Source: Isotricha intestinalis
Lineage: Eukaryota > Ciliophora > Litostomatea > Vestibuliferida > Isotrichidae
Assembly (NCBI GenBank): GCA_023807065.1
Contig: JAJJLU010003594.1
Location: forward strand, 1 to 47,899
Direction: 5' to 3'
Length of the DNA: 47,899 nucleotides
In this document: in pieces, positions 1-9,142 of the stretch
Layout: each line of letters begins with the position of its first letter
Numbering within the stretch: the first letter of the stretch is position 1
Program-made: the position numbers and the translations under genes
Notes under the pieces: generated by a model
What the model was told of the DNA's origin: nothing
The model's input: only the letters and a program-made list of their open reading frames with translations
Databases searched by the model: none

Positions 1-1
1 C

Positions 2-115
2 AAAATACTTTTAGAAGATAAAGTTTTATATATTTATTATAGTTATACTCAACATCATTCAAATTTATTTAAAGTGATTTTAAATGATAATTTTATTAAA
101 TATAAATTAAAATAA
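2..115 (+). CDS. Possible 3' end of an upstream gene (partial)
   Basis: An open frame enters from the window edge and runs 37 codons to a TAA at 113-115. Its composition (mixed Leu, Asp, His, Tyr, Val and Lys rather than pure Asn/Lys) looks more like coding than the stop-rich AT sequence that follows. Too little remains to assign a family. The following 200 bases up to the kinase gene are almost pure A/T with no further feature. An open frame this short could be chance. Confidence 0.3.
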   Translation, partial: KILLEDKVLYIYYSYTQHHSNLFKVILNDNFIKYKLK

Positions 116-315
116 ATTTTTTCATCTTTATATATATTTTTTGAAATTGTAAGAAAATTAGATATCCAAAAAAACATTTTTTTAAATCCAATTCAAAAAA
201 TAAATAATTTTTTTCCAAATTATTATTATAATCATTAAAATCCATTTTTAAATAATTGTTAAGTTAAATTAAATATTTTTTTATTTTTATTTTTATGCTT
301 TTTAATAAATAATAA

Positions 316-3204
316 ATGGAGTCTTTGATTATTAGCAGAGACCCCGATGGTGATAAATATGAAAGATTAAAAAATGATCTTCTTGATGAAAATAAGTTCC
401 AAAGTAATTTGAATAAAATATATAAAAAGGAATTTACAAGTTGTTTTAAAGATATATTATTTTTATCAAAAGAAGATTTTTTCTCATTTATTAATAATGA
501 GGTTGAAAATACTTTAACAGAAATGTATAGTAATAATGTATTTCAAAATGAAGAAATAAATTCATTTTTAAATAATTCATATAATTTAATAGAAGAAGAA
601 TATAATTATCATTATAAAATATTAAATAAAGCATGGAAAGAATATAATGATCTTGAAAATGAAAGAAAATCATACGATAAATTATATTTAACAAATTATA
701 GAAAACATTGCTGTGAATCAAGTAAATTTGCCTCTCATAATTGTAAAGTAGAATTTACTAAATTTTACTTAGTTAATATAGAAAATGAAATAAAGTATGT
801 AATTTGTATAAATTGTGAAAGTGTTTTTTTAGCAAATTCAATTTTATGTCATTGTTTTTCATGTGATATAGATTATTATACAAGTATTTTAAATAAAAAT
901 GAAAATATAAATTTACAAATAGCAACATGGAAAAAATATCATTGTCCAAGAATAATAAATCAAAAAATGAAATGTATATTATGTAAAAATGATATTTATT
1001 TAAATTTAAAAACAAAAATGTTAACTTGTATAAATCCAAAATGTAAATTTATATCAGATTCATCAGAAATTTTTTGGAAATGTATAGTATGTAATAAAGA
1101 ATTTAAAAGTGAAGCAATAATATATAATCCAATAGAATATTTGCATGCTAAATCTTCATTAATATATAGTTTAATCATAAGGAAAAAAGCCCATCCTAAA
1201 ATTGTTCCTTGTTGCTTTTTAAATGTATTAAATACTTTATTTTTTCATAAGGAAAATTGTAATGGAATTTTATTTGAAGGAGAAGTTGATAATAAAGTAA
1301 TTATTATTTGTGAAAAATGTAATGCCATTAATTTATATGAAAGATTCATTTGGACTTGTCCTAAATGTAAAAAAAGGTTTAAAGATGGTAAAAAAAATCT
1401 TTTATCAAAAAGTTCTAGAAAATCATTTGATAAATATTATAAAAATTATAATAATAATTATTTTAATTCTACTGGAAAGAAAAAAAATACAAGAGCTAAA
1501 ACTTCTTTATTTGATATTATTAAAGCAAGAGCATTTGGGTTTAAAATTAAAACTGATGTTATTATGAAAGATGCTAGAAAAACTTTAAGAAAATTTTCTC
1601 AAGAAAGTTGTCGAGGAAATAGGTTAAGTAGTATTGAAAAAAGTATTTCTAAAGGAAAAAATATTTCTGAAGGAGAATTTATCATAAATTTGAAAGAATA
1701 TAATAAATCCAGAAATAAAGTTTTTCCATTAGATAAAGATATTAATGGGATTAAAATAATAAAAGTGAACAAAAAATTTGATTTTGAAAAAGAAGAAAAA
1801 GAAGAAAGAGAAAAAGAAGAAAGAGAAAGAAAAGAAAAAGAAAAAAGAGAAAAAGAAGAAAAAGAAAGAAAAGAAAAAGAAGAAAAAGAAAGAAAAGAAA
1901 AAGAAGAAAAAGAAAGAAAAGAAAAAGAAGAAAAAAAAAGAAAAGAAAAAGAAGAAAAAGAAAGAAAAGAAAAAGAAGAAATAGAAAGAAAAGAAAAAGA
2001 AGAAATAGAAAGAAAAGAAATAGAAGAGAAAAAAAGACAAAGTATTATTCTTAGAACTCGTCAAAGTATGTTTGATGAATTAATTAGACGTTCTTCAAAA
2101 ATAATGCCAAATCTTTATCAAATTTTTTCAATAAAAGAAGAAAATAAAAAAGACGATATGTCTTCATTGAGTAGAAAAACAATAACAGAAGATGAAGGAA
2201 TATTATCATCATCAAGTGACAAATATTTTGATAGTGATGAATATAGTAATCAAAATATATTGAATGAAGAATATGATAGTGATCGTTTTATTTTTGAAAA
2301 TAATAAAGTAAATCAAAGAATAAAGAAAATATTATCAGAAACAAAAATTCCAATTTTTAATATTGATGATTATGATGTTGAATTAACTTTAGGAGAAGGA
2401 AGTTATGGTGTAATTTATAAAGTCAAAAATATTCATAATGGAAAAATATATGCAATGAAAAAAATTTTAGCAAATGGTATTGAACAAATTGAAAAAGCAC
2501 ATAGAGAATATGAATTAGTTTCTATTTGTAATCATCCTAATGTAATGAAAATATATTCAATGAATATTTCTACTTTAGATATAACTACTTATGCTTTATA
2601 TTTTTTAATGGAAATTGCAGTTTGTGATTGGGATAAAGAAATAAAGAAACATTTAAATGAAGGTCATTATTATAAAGAAAAGGAATTAATACATATATTA
2701 AAGCAATTAGTTCATGCTTTACTTTTCATGCAAAATGAAGTGAAAATAACACATAGAGATATTAAACCTCAAAATATATTATGCTTTGAAAATAATATAT
2801 ATAAAATAGCTGATTTTGGAGAAGCAAAAGCAGTTAGAATAAATAGGAAAAATTTTAATACAATAAAAGGAACTGAATTATATATGAGTCCTGCTTTATA
2901 TGATGGGCTTAAACAAGATTTATATGATGTTTCACATGATCCTTTTAAAAGTGATGTTTTCTCTTTAGGGTTTTGCTTTATGTATGCTGCCTTTTTAAAT
3001 TTTAATATCATTTATGAAGTCAGAGATATTACTGATATGCAAGTTTTAGAACAAATTTTATATAAACATTTAAAAGATAAATATAGTGAAAAATTTATTG
3101 ATATACTTGTTAAAATGATTGAAATTGATGAAAGGAAAAGATTTGACTTTCAATCAATTGAAAAATATATTATAGATAATTATCCTGAAATTGATTTGGG
3201 ATAA
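316..3204 (+). CDS. Zinc-ribbon / coiled-coil / protein kinase fusion
   Basis: This 962-residue protein has three visible parts. Residues about 135-365 hold many Cys pairs of the CxxC type (for example CINC, CILC, CIVC, CEKC, CPKC), suggesting several zinc ribbons or treble-clef fingers. Residues about 490-575 are a Lys/Glu/Arg coiled coil built from a repeated eight-residue unit (KERKEKEE-like). Residues about 685-955 are a protein kinase domain: glycine loop GEGSYG at 693, catalytic Lys 715, HRD 813-815 followed by IKPQN, and DFG from Asp 833. All catalytic residues are present, so it should be an active Ser/Thr kinase. The activation segment reads MSP where APE is usual. I do not recognise the architecture as a named kinase family; it may be lineage specific. 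The ATG at 316 is the first in frame. The next gene is histone H2B, 627 bp downstream, transcribed separately. Confidence 0.85.
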   Translation: MESLIISRDPDGDKYERLKNDLLDENKFQSNLNKIYKKEFTSCFKDILFLSKEDFFSFINNEVENTLTEMYSNNVFQNEEINSFLNNSYNLIEEEYNYHYKILNKAWKEYNDLENERKSYDKLYLTNYRKHCCESSKFASHNCKVEFTKFYLVNIENEIKYVICINCESVFLANSILCHCFSCDIDYYTSILNKNENINLQIATWKKYHCPRIINQKMKCILCKNDIYLNLKTKMLTCINPKCKFISDSSEIFWKCIVCNKEFKSEAIIYNPIEYLHAKSSLIYSLIIRKKAHPKIVPCCFLNVLNTLFFHKENCNGILFEGEVDNKVIIICEKCNAINLYERFIWTCPKCKKRFKDGKKNLLSKSSRKSFDKYYKNYNNNYFNSTGKKKNTRAKTSLFDIIKARAFGFKIKTDVIMKDARKTLRKFSQESCRGNRLSSIEKSISKGKNISEGEFIINLKEYNKSRNKVFPLDKDINGIKIIKVNKKFDFEKEEKEEREKEERERKEKEKREKEEKERKEKEEKERKEKEEKERKEKEEKKRKEKEEKERKEKEEIERKEKEEIERKEIEEKKRQSIILRTRQSMFDELIRRSSKIMPNLYQIFSIKEENKKDDMSSLSRKTITEDEGILSSSSDKYFDSDEYSNQNILNEEYDSDRFIFENNKVNQRIKKILSETKIPIFNIDDYDVELTLGEGSYGVIYKVKNIHNGKIYAMKKILANGIEQIEKAHREYELVSICNHPNVMKIYSMNISTLDITTYALYFLMEIAVCDWDKEIKKHLNEGHYYKEKELIHILKQLVHALLFMQNEVKITHRDIKPQNILCFENNIYKIADFGEAKAVRINRKNFNTIKGTELYMSPALYDGLKQDLYDVSHDPFKSDVFSLGFCFMYAAFLNFNIIYEVRDITDMQVLEQILYKHLKDKYSEKFIDILVKMIEIDERKRFDFQSIEKYIIDNYPEIDLG
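1786..1981 (+). repeat. 196-nt homopurine coding minisatellite
   Basis: Every base on the + strand from 1786 to 1981 is A or G. The tract encodes the Lys/Glu/Arg coiled coil of the kinase gene and is built from an imperfect 24-nt unit encoding KERKEKEE, reiterated roughly six or seven times and continuing to about 2040 with interspersed Ile codons. Such tracts expand and contract by replication slippage and can form triplex (H-DNA) structures. Confidence 0.9.
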
Positions 3205-3733
3205 TATGCTTTTCATTTTTATATTTTAATATATATATTTTATTTTGGTTTTTAATTGTTTGTAGGATTTTATTTATTTTTTTTGTTTTAAAACAATAAT
3301 ATGGATTTGTTTTTTTTATCTTTATATTAAAAATTATATAATAAATAAAAATTTGATTTAAAAACTGATAGTGTGAACTTTGTTTAAAAGTACATAAATA
3401 ATAATAATTGAATTAATAATTTTTAATATATTAATTCTTACTTCTTTTATTTATATTAACATTATATTAAAGTATATATTATTTTATCATAAAATAAAGT
3501 GAAATTTAATTTTTAAATTTTTATTTATTTAAAAAAATATATTATTATTTTTTATTTTTCCTTTTTTTTTGACTTTTCTACTATATATTATATTTGAATT
3601 ATGAAAAAATAAAATATTATTCATAAAAAAATAAAAAAAATAATTTTTTAAATTAATTATTTATACCCATTAATTTTTTTTTTTGGAAAAAAAAATGTAT
3701 ATTTAAAAAATAATCCATATCTCAAAAACCTAA

Positions 3734-3738
3734 CCAAT
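3734..3738 (+). promoter_or_regulatory. CCAAT box upstream of histone H2B
   Basis: A CCAAT pentamer stands 94 bases before the H2B ATG and about 50 bases before the TATA element, a spacing typical of animal and plant histone promoters that bind the heterotrimer NF-Y. The window also encodes an NF-YC-type subunit (11840-12476). Binding itself is inference. Confidence 0.45.
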
Positions 3739-3787
3739 AAAAAAAAAGAAAAAAGTGAAAAAATTCTAAAATAAAAAAATAAAATAC

Positions 3788-3795
3788 TATAAAAG
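3788..3795 (+). promoter_or_regulatory. TATA box of histone H2B
   Basis: TATAAAAG is a canonical TATA element and one of the few G-containing strings in this flank. It lies 44 bases upstream of the H2B start codon. With the usual 25-30 base distance to the transcription start, the 5' untranslated region would be only about 10-20 nt. Confidence 0.55.
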
Positions 3796-3831
3796 GTAGA
3801 AATACTATGATAAAAAACAAACAAATTTAAA

Positions 3832-4212
3832 ATGGGTCCAAAAAAAGCTCCAACAGAAGGAACAGCAACTAAGACAACTCCTGGAAAGAAAAGTGTAAAG
3901 AAAGATAAGAAAGATAGAAAGCGTTCAAGACATGAAACATTTTCAGTATATATATATAAAGTATTAAAACAAGTTCATAATGATACAGGAATATCAAAGA
4001 AGTCAATGGCAATTATGAATTCATTTATAAATGATATTTTTGAAAGAATTTCTCTTGAAGCTTCTAAATTAGTTAGATATAATAAGAAACATACTTTAAG
4101 TGCAAGAGAAGTTCAATCTGCTGTTAAATTATTATTACCTGGAGAATTAGCTAAACATGCTATTATTGAAGGTGCAAAAGCTGTTAATAAAATTGCTTCT
4201 GGAAGTGGATAA
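3832..4212 (+). CDS. H2B: Histone H2B
   Basis: A core nucleosomal histone that pairs with H2A. The 126-residue product has a short basic Lys-rich tail (residues 1-34) and then the H2B histone fold with diagnostic strings [56 protein letters not shown]. Length matches the family (about 120-130). The C-terminal helix differs from most H2Bs: EGAKAVNK replaces the usual EGTKAVTK, and the end is IASGSG rather than YTSS-like, but the Lys that is mono-ubiquitinated in animals (in AV.K) is kept. It has its own TATA/CCAAT promoter. No canonical histone-mRNA stem-loop is visible after the stop, suggesting polyadenylated message. No intron. Confidence 0.97.
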   Translation: MGPKKAPTEGTATKTTPGKKSVKKDKKDRKRSRHETFSVYIYKVLKQVHNDTGISKKSMAIMNSFINDIFERISLEASKLVRYNKKHTLSAREVQSAVKLLLPGELAKHAIIEGAKAVNKIASGSG

Positions 4213-4551
4213 ATAAATTTAATTAAGGTTTTTTAATTTTTTTATTATATAAAAAAAAATCAAATTTTTGAAATTTTAAAAGATTTTTATTTTCCTAATT
4301 TTTCTTTTTTATTTTTCTTTCTTTGAGGTTTATTTAGATTTAATTCTTTTTTATTTTTGTTATTCATTTGATGAAAAGAAACTTTGATAAAATGGATTTT
4401 TTAAATTTTTTAGTGGAAATTTAATATTTAATTATATGAAAAAATTAATAATAATATTCTTAAATAATTAATTTGAAAAAATATAAAATTGAAACATTAA
4501 ATAAAAATCAAAAAAAAAACTTAAAATAATAAAGAAAAATAAAAATAAAAA
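4213..4551. other. Intergenic region between the H2B and CDPK genes
   Basis: About 340 bases, A/T rich, containing the 3' flank of H2B and the 5' flank of the CDPK gene. I see no structured element; the canonical replication-dependent histone stem-loop is absent. Confidence 0.5.
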
Positions 4552-6123
4552 ATGGGGTGTGTAACAACATCCAAAAATGCAATAAAAGTACAAAGTAATA
4601 CATTTTTAAGCAACAATGATTTAAATTTTCAAAGATTGACAGATATGTCAGGAAGTATAAAAATAAAAACAATAATACCTCAAAACTCAAAAAAAGCAGA
4701 AGAAAATTATAAAATTATTTGTAAATTAGGAAAAGGTTCTTTTGGAAGTGTTTATAAAGTAGTTTATATTCATAGTGGAAATATTAGAGCTATGAAAGTT
4801 ATTAAAAAAGAAAGTATTAATTATCAAGATGATGAAAAAGTATTTTTAAAAGAAATAGAAATTTTAACTAAAATTGAACACCCAAATATAATTAAAATAA
4901 TAGAATATTATACAGATGAAATTAATTATTATATTATAACTGAATATGTTTCTGGAGGTGAATTATATGAAGCAATATCAAAATGTAATAAATTTAATGA
5001 AAATAAAGCAGCTTATATAATGAGACAAATATTAAGTGCTTTAAATTATTTACATTCATTTGATATTGTACATAGAGATATTAAACCAGAAAATATGTTA
5101 GTTGAACAAAGTTCAGATAAAGATTTAATAAATATAAAATTAATAGATTTTGGAACTTGTAATTATGTAACAGAAAATAAGAATTTAACATTAAAAGTAG
5201 GAAGTCCTTATTATATAGCACCTGAAGTTTTGAAAAAAAATTATAATAAAAAATGTGATATCTGGTCAGCTGGAATAATATTATATATAATGTTATTAGG
5301 TAAATTTCCTTTTCGTGGTAAAAATAAAGAAGATTTATTTAATAATATAAAAAAAGGAATTTTTGATAAAACAAGTGAAGAATGGAAATCAATAAGTGAA
5401 AATGCAAAAGATTTAATTTTAAAAATGTTAGAATATAATCCAGAAAAAAGATTATCCGCTCAAGAATGTTTAGAACATGATTGGATTAAAACTTTAGCTT
5501 CTCAATCAAATCTTGTAATGTTACCAAGTGTATTAAAAAATATATATAATTTAAATGCTAGAGAAAAATTACAACAAGCTACAATTGCTTTTATTGTTCA
5601 TAATTTAAATTCTAATAAAGAAATTGAAGAATTAAAAAAAGTTTTTCAAGCCATGGATTTAAATAATGATGGAATGTTAACTTATGATGAAATTAAAAAA
5701 GCATATGAAAAATATTTTGGTGTTGTTTCTGAAATGAAAATAAATAAAATCATTGAAGAAATGGATAATAATTCAGATGGAATTATTTCATATGAAGAAT
5801 TTTTAAGAGTTAGTTTAAATCAAAGAATTTTTTTAGATGAAAAAAATTTAAGATTAGCTTTTGATATGTTTGATATTAATAAAGATGGAAAATTATCAAA
5901 AGATGAATTAAAAACAGTTTTAGATACTACTAATTTAGAATATATTGATATACTTATGAGAATTATTGATAATAATAAAGATGGATTTATTTCTTTCGAT
6001 GAATTTTGTGGATTAATGAGAAATTTAGGTAATCCTTTAATTTATAATGAAGATAATAAAAAATATAATAATGAAAATAATATGGAAATGATAATTAGGA
6101 ATAATAATAATTGGGGAAATTGA
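4552..6123 (+). CDS. Calcium-dependent protein kinase (CDPK)
   Basis: A calcium-activated Ser/Thr kinase of the plant/alveolate type, 523 residues. The N-terminus MGCVTTSK is a classic N-myristoylation site (Gly2) with Cys3 for palmitoylation, so membrane attachment is expected. Kinase domain about 53-315: GKGSFG at about 60, Lys82, HRD 174-176 with IKPEN, DFG from Asp199, APE. A junction/autoinhibitory helix (about 320-360) leads to a calmodulin-like domain with four EF-hands whose loops start at Asp369, 405, 441 and 473; all four keep acidic calcium ligands at positions 1, 3 or 5, and 12. Full length and apparently functional. Its presence argues for an alveolate rather than an amoeba or fungus. 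The stop is TGA, which shows that TGA terminates in this genome. Confidence 0.96.
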   Translation: MGCVTTSKNAIKVQSNTFLSNNDLNFQRLTDMSGSIKIKTIIPQNSKKAEENYKIICKLGKGSFGSVYKVVYIHSGNIRAMKVIKKESINYQDDEKVFLKEIEILTKIEHPNIIKIIEYYTDEINYYIITEYVSGGELYEAISKCNKFNENKAAYIMRQILSALNYLHSFDIVHRDIKPENMLVEQSSDKDLINIKLIDFGTCNYVTENKNLTLKVGSPYYIAPEVLKKNYNKKCDIWSAGIILYIMLLGKFPFRGKNKEDLFNNIKKGIFDKTSEEWKSISENAKDLILKMLEYNPEKRLSAQECLEHDWIKTLASQSNLVMLPSVLKNIYNLNAREKLQQATIAFIVHNLNSNKEIEELKKVFQAMDLNNDGMLTYDEIKKAYEKYFGVVSEMKINKIIEEMDNNSDGIISYEEFLRVSLNQRIFLDEKNLRLAFDMFDINKDGKLSKDELKTVLDTTNLEYIDILMRIIDNNKDGFISFDEFCGLMRNLGNPLIYNEDNKKYNNENNMEMIIRNNNNWGN

Positions 6124-6369
6124 TTTTTTTTCATTTTTTTTCAGTGAGTTTTTAATAAATTGATTTTGTTAATGTTTATAGTAATTTTGTGATTTTTATT
6201 TTTATAAATTTAGTGTAATATTTAAAATATATTTAATTATAATATAATATTTTATTTTAGCATATTAATTTATTTAATATTATAAAAAGATAATTTCTCC
6301 TTTACTCATAAACAAAAAAAATAAAACAAATTAAAAAAAAAACATAACTTATAAAAATAATAAAAAAAA

Positions 6370-7854
6370 ATGTTTGAAAACGAGCAAAAAGGTTCATACG
6401 GAAGTTACTCAGAAGCAGGTAGAAACTCAGTAGAAAAATATCACATAGTAATGCAGAAAGATCGTATCTTAGAAGGAAAAACAAAAAAAATAAAAGTCCA
6501 AGATTTTTTTTCAAAAGAAGATGAGCCAACTGATATAAGAAAAACAAGAGAAAATCAAATAGATATATTTTCTCTTCCTCCAACAATGGAAAGTGATAAA
6601 AAAGCATTACAAAAACTTCAAAAAAGAAAAGAAGTATGTGAGCCAATGGAAATATTAAATATGAATGAAAAATTTAAATATCATAAACATCATCATAAAG
6701 AATTAAATGATTATTTAAAAATAGTAAAAAAAGCAAAATATGCTCCAAGTTCAACAAGATATAATCCAAAAATGGAATTTATATGGAATAGAACTATTAC
6801 TGGTCCTTCTTGGAATTATATGAGTGGAAGACCTGAAAATTTTTTAAATAGAAATAATATTGAAAATAGATTTTATTTAGCTCATCAGGAGTTAAAACCT
6901 TTAGGACATATATTTATTAATATGGATAAACAAACTCAAAGAGGACAAATTCCTACTGATTATGATGTTAGAATTAGATATGATAAACCTTTTCATTCAA
7001 ATGAAAAAAATAAAAAAAATAATAATACTTTTTCAAATATTTCAACAAATGAAAATTCAAATAATAATATAAATAGAAGTAATAGTAATAATAATATATC
7101 AAATTCTGCAAATAAGATAAATTTAAGGAAAATAAAGAGAAAATTTGATGATATAAAAGCTCCTGATTTTTCAAAGAAAATAAGCAGAGAACAATTAAAT
7201 TTTATTCATAGAGACAGAGAAGTGGTTCGTCCTTTTTTTAACCCAAAATATAAATTAGTAGAACCAAAGTGTTTAACAATGGTATCTTATGAGACATCAA
7301 AAAAAAAAACTAAAGTACCTAAAAGACCAAAAGGAGTTGATTCAAATATAATATTTGATCCTGATAAATTTTATTATAATATTAATAATAATAAAAGACC
7401 TATTGGACCTGATTTTTCTAAAGTTGTTAGTAGACCTAATGAAAAAGGACCTTTGCCTAGTTATATGATTAGGAAATTTGATAGAGAAAGTTTATATAAT
7501 ACTACTGATAAATCTTTAAAAATGAATAATTATCCTAATTCTGGATTTTTAACTGAATATTCTTCTTTTTATCCTAAAAAAAGCTTTAATAAAAAAATTA
7601 ATATGAATTTATTAAATAGCCAAAATTTCTTAGATAATAATATGAATGAAATTATGAGTCAATTAAAAAGTAATGGAAATATGAATAAAATTATGGAATT
7701 TTATACTAAAAATTTAGATGACATTCAAGAAGATGCTATTGGAACAAAAATTGATTCTATTACTTTGAAAACTGTTCCAAAGAAAGTTCAATTAAGTGAT
7801 AGAGAAAAAGCTTTCTTTAAAATTGATTTTAATCAAATAGATAATGATGATTAA
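6370..7854 (+). CDS. Unknown protein with PDFSK motifs
   Basis: A 494-residue protein that I cannot assign. It has no membrane segment or signal peptide. It is basic and Asn rich, with a poly-Asn/Ser linker around residues 215-245. Two similar short motifs are visible, APDFSKKISR and GPDFSKVVSR, followed by Pro/Gly-rich strings (GPLPSYM), plus KPFHSN and RPFFNPKY. Short repeated Pro-rich motifs spread through a mostly unstructured protein recall ciliary microtubule-binding proteins, but this is only a resemblance. It has its own flanks, 246 bp after the CDPK gene on the same strand. Confidence 0.75.
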   Translation: MFENEQKGSYGSYSEAGRNSVEKYHIVMQKDRILEGKTKKIKVQDFFSKEDEPTDIRKTRENQIDIFSLPPTMESDKKALQKLQKRKEVCEPMEILNMNEKFKYHKHHHKELNDYLKIVKKAKYAPSSTRYNPKMEFIWNRTITGPSWNYMSGRPENFLNRNNIENRFYLAHQELKPLGHIFINMDKQTQRGQIPTDYDVRIRYDKPFHSNEKNKKNNNTFSNISTNENSNNNINRSNSNNNISNSANKINLRKIKRKFDDIKAPDFSKKISREQLNFIHRDREVVRPFFNPKYKLVEPKCLTMVSYETSKKKTKVPKRPKGVDSNIIFDPDKFYYNINNNKRPIGPDFSKVVSRPNEKGPLPSYMIRKFDRESLYNTTDKSLKMNNYPNSGFLTEYSSFYPKKSFNKKINMNLLNSQNFLDNNMNEIMSQLKSNGNMNKIMEFYTKNLDDIQEDAIGTKIDSITLKTVPKKVQLSDREKAFFKIDFNQIDNDD

Positions 7855-8506
7855 TAAATATAAAATATATTTATTTTTTTTTCTTTAAAATGTTTTATTA
7901 TTTGTATATATTAATTGGGTTAAATTGTAGATTTGATTTTATTTTTGTTAATATCTAAATTTTTGAGAGTTATTCTGAAATAAAATTTTTTTGTGAAATG
8001 AAAAATACATTTATTTTCATTTTAAACTAGACATATAATCAAAATGAAAAAAATTTGAATTTTCTTATTTCAATATAAAAGTATTGAATGATAAAAATCT
8101 ATTTTATTAATAAATATTTTTTAATATTTATTTGAACTATTAAAAGATGATATTTATTGAAATATTTTATGATTCTTTTAATAATCTTTTTCTATATTTC
8201 TCTTTTTATTCATTTTTATTAAAAATAAATATTATATATTTAATTTTAATATTTTAATTATTTTTAATAAAAAATTAAAAGATTATCTTGATAAATATTT
8301 TTTACGCAGCTTTATTTATATTTTTAATAATACATTAATTTTTTTGTTTCTGATAATTCATTTACTTTTGAATTATAATAATAATATAATAAAATGTTTC
8401 AAAATATCCTGTTGATGAAGAATTATTGATTAACAATTAAAATAAAATATTTCTCATCAAATTCATAATTAATTATTTATTTTAATTAAACACGTATTTA
8501 ATTTAA
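7855..8506. other. Intergenic region before the SNARE gene
   Basis: About 650 bases, almost all A/T, with frequent stops in all frames. I found no convincing ORF, RNA gene or long hairpin. It presumably contains the 3' flank of the preceding gene and the SNARE promoter. Confidence 0.5.
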
Positions 8507-9124
8507 ATGGATGATAATTTCACTGTTGAATCAATGTTAAAAGAAGTAAAAAGAAATATAAATCAATATGAAAATTTAATAAAAATTGGTGAAAATACTC
8601 CAACAGAAAAAACAATGAAAGGAATTGAAGAAATAAAAAAAACATTAGAGAAAAATTTAAAAATGATAAAAAGTATAATTAAAAAAGAAGAAGATAAATT
8701 TATTTTAAGTTCCTATGAAGAATTAAAGGAACAATTAAATAAAAGATATATAATAGTAAAAAAGAGGAAAATCCAAAAAGAAGAAAAAGAAAAATTAGAA
8801 AGTTTATTTAAAGAAAAAAAAGAAATAGAAGATAGAAGTAATTTAGATTTATTAAGTGATGAACGTATTTCCTTAAAAAATTCAATTAATCTATCTCATG
8901 AAATAAATAATGTAATAATGAATTCAAATTCAGATTTAAATGATCAAGAAAAAAGATTAGAAAAAAGTACTGAACAAGTAATTAAAATATTACAAAAAAT
9001 TCCTTTAATAGAACAAATTTTTGGAAAAATAAAATATCATCAAATTAAAGAAAAAATTATTTTAGGTATTGTAACTGGAATAATATGTTTTTTAGGTTTA
9101 TATTTAATATTTCATAAAAGATAA
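8507..9124 (+). CDS. Qb-SNARE, Gos1/GOS28-like
   Basis: A 205-residue tail-anchored vesicle fusion protein. Residues 1-115 form an N-terminal coiled-coil bundle; about 118-180 form the SNARE helix (ISLKNSINLSHEINNVI...STEQVIKILQKIPLIEQIFGKIK); about 184-201 form one C-terminal transmembrane segment (IILGIVTGIICFLGLYLIF) ending in HKR. The stretch IPLIEQIFGKIK just before the membrane resembles the FPVIRGLLGSIK region of GOS28, which acts in intra-Golgi and ER-Golgi transport. Membrin (GOSR2) or Vti1 are the alternatives. The gene converges with the next one; the stops are only about 20 bp apart. Confidence 0.7.
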   Translation: MDDNFTVESMLKEVKRNINQYENLIKIGENTPTEKTMKGIEEIKKTLEKNLKMIKSIIKKEEDKFILSSYEELKEQLNKRYIIVKKRKIQKEEKEKLESLFKEKKEIEDRSNLDLLSDERISLKNSINLSHEINNVIMNSNSDLNDQEKRLEKSTEQVIKILQKIPLIEQIFGKIKYHQIKEKIILGIVTGIICFLGLYLIFHKR

Positions 9125-9142
9125 AAATTAAATATTAAATAA

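Larger units (their letters stand above)
3205..3831. other. Intergenic region between the kinase and H2B genes
   Basis: About 630 bases of A/T-dominated sequence. The first part is the 3' flank of the kinase gene; the last 100 bases hold the H2B promoter elements listed separately. I see no RNA gene or open frame in it. Confidence 0.6.

Noticed and set aside
1729..2064. Minus-strand open frame rich in Phe and Ser
   Set aside because: It is the complement of the Lys/Glu homopurine repeat of the kinase gene; there is no independent evidence of coding.
4213..4330. Histone mRNA 3' stem-loop after H2B
   Set aside because: No GGCYCTTTTCAGRGCC-like hairpin could be found in the 3' flank.
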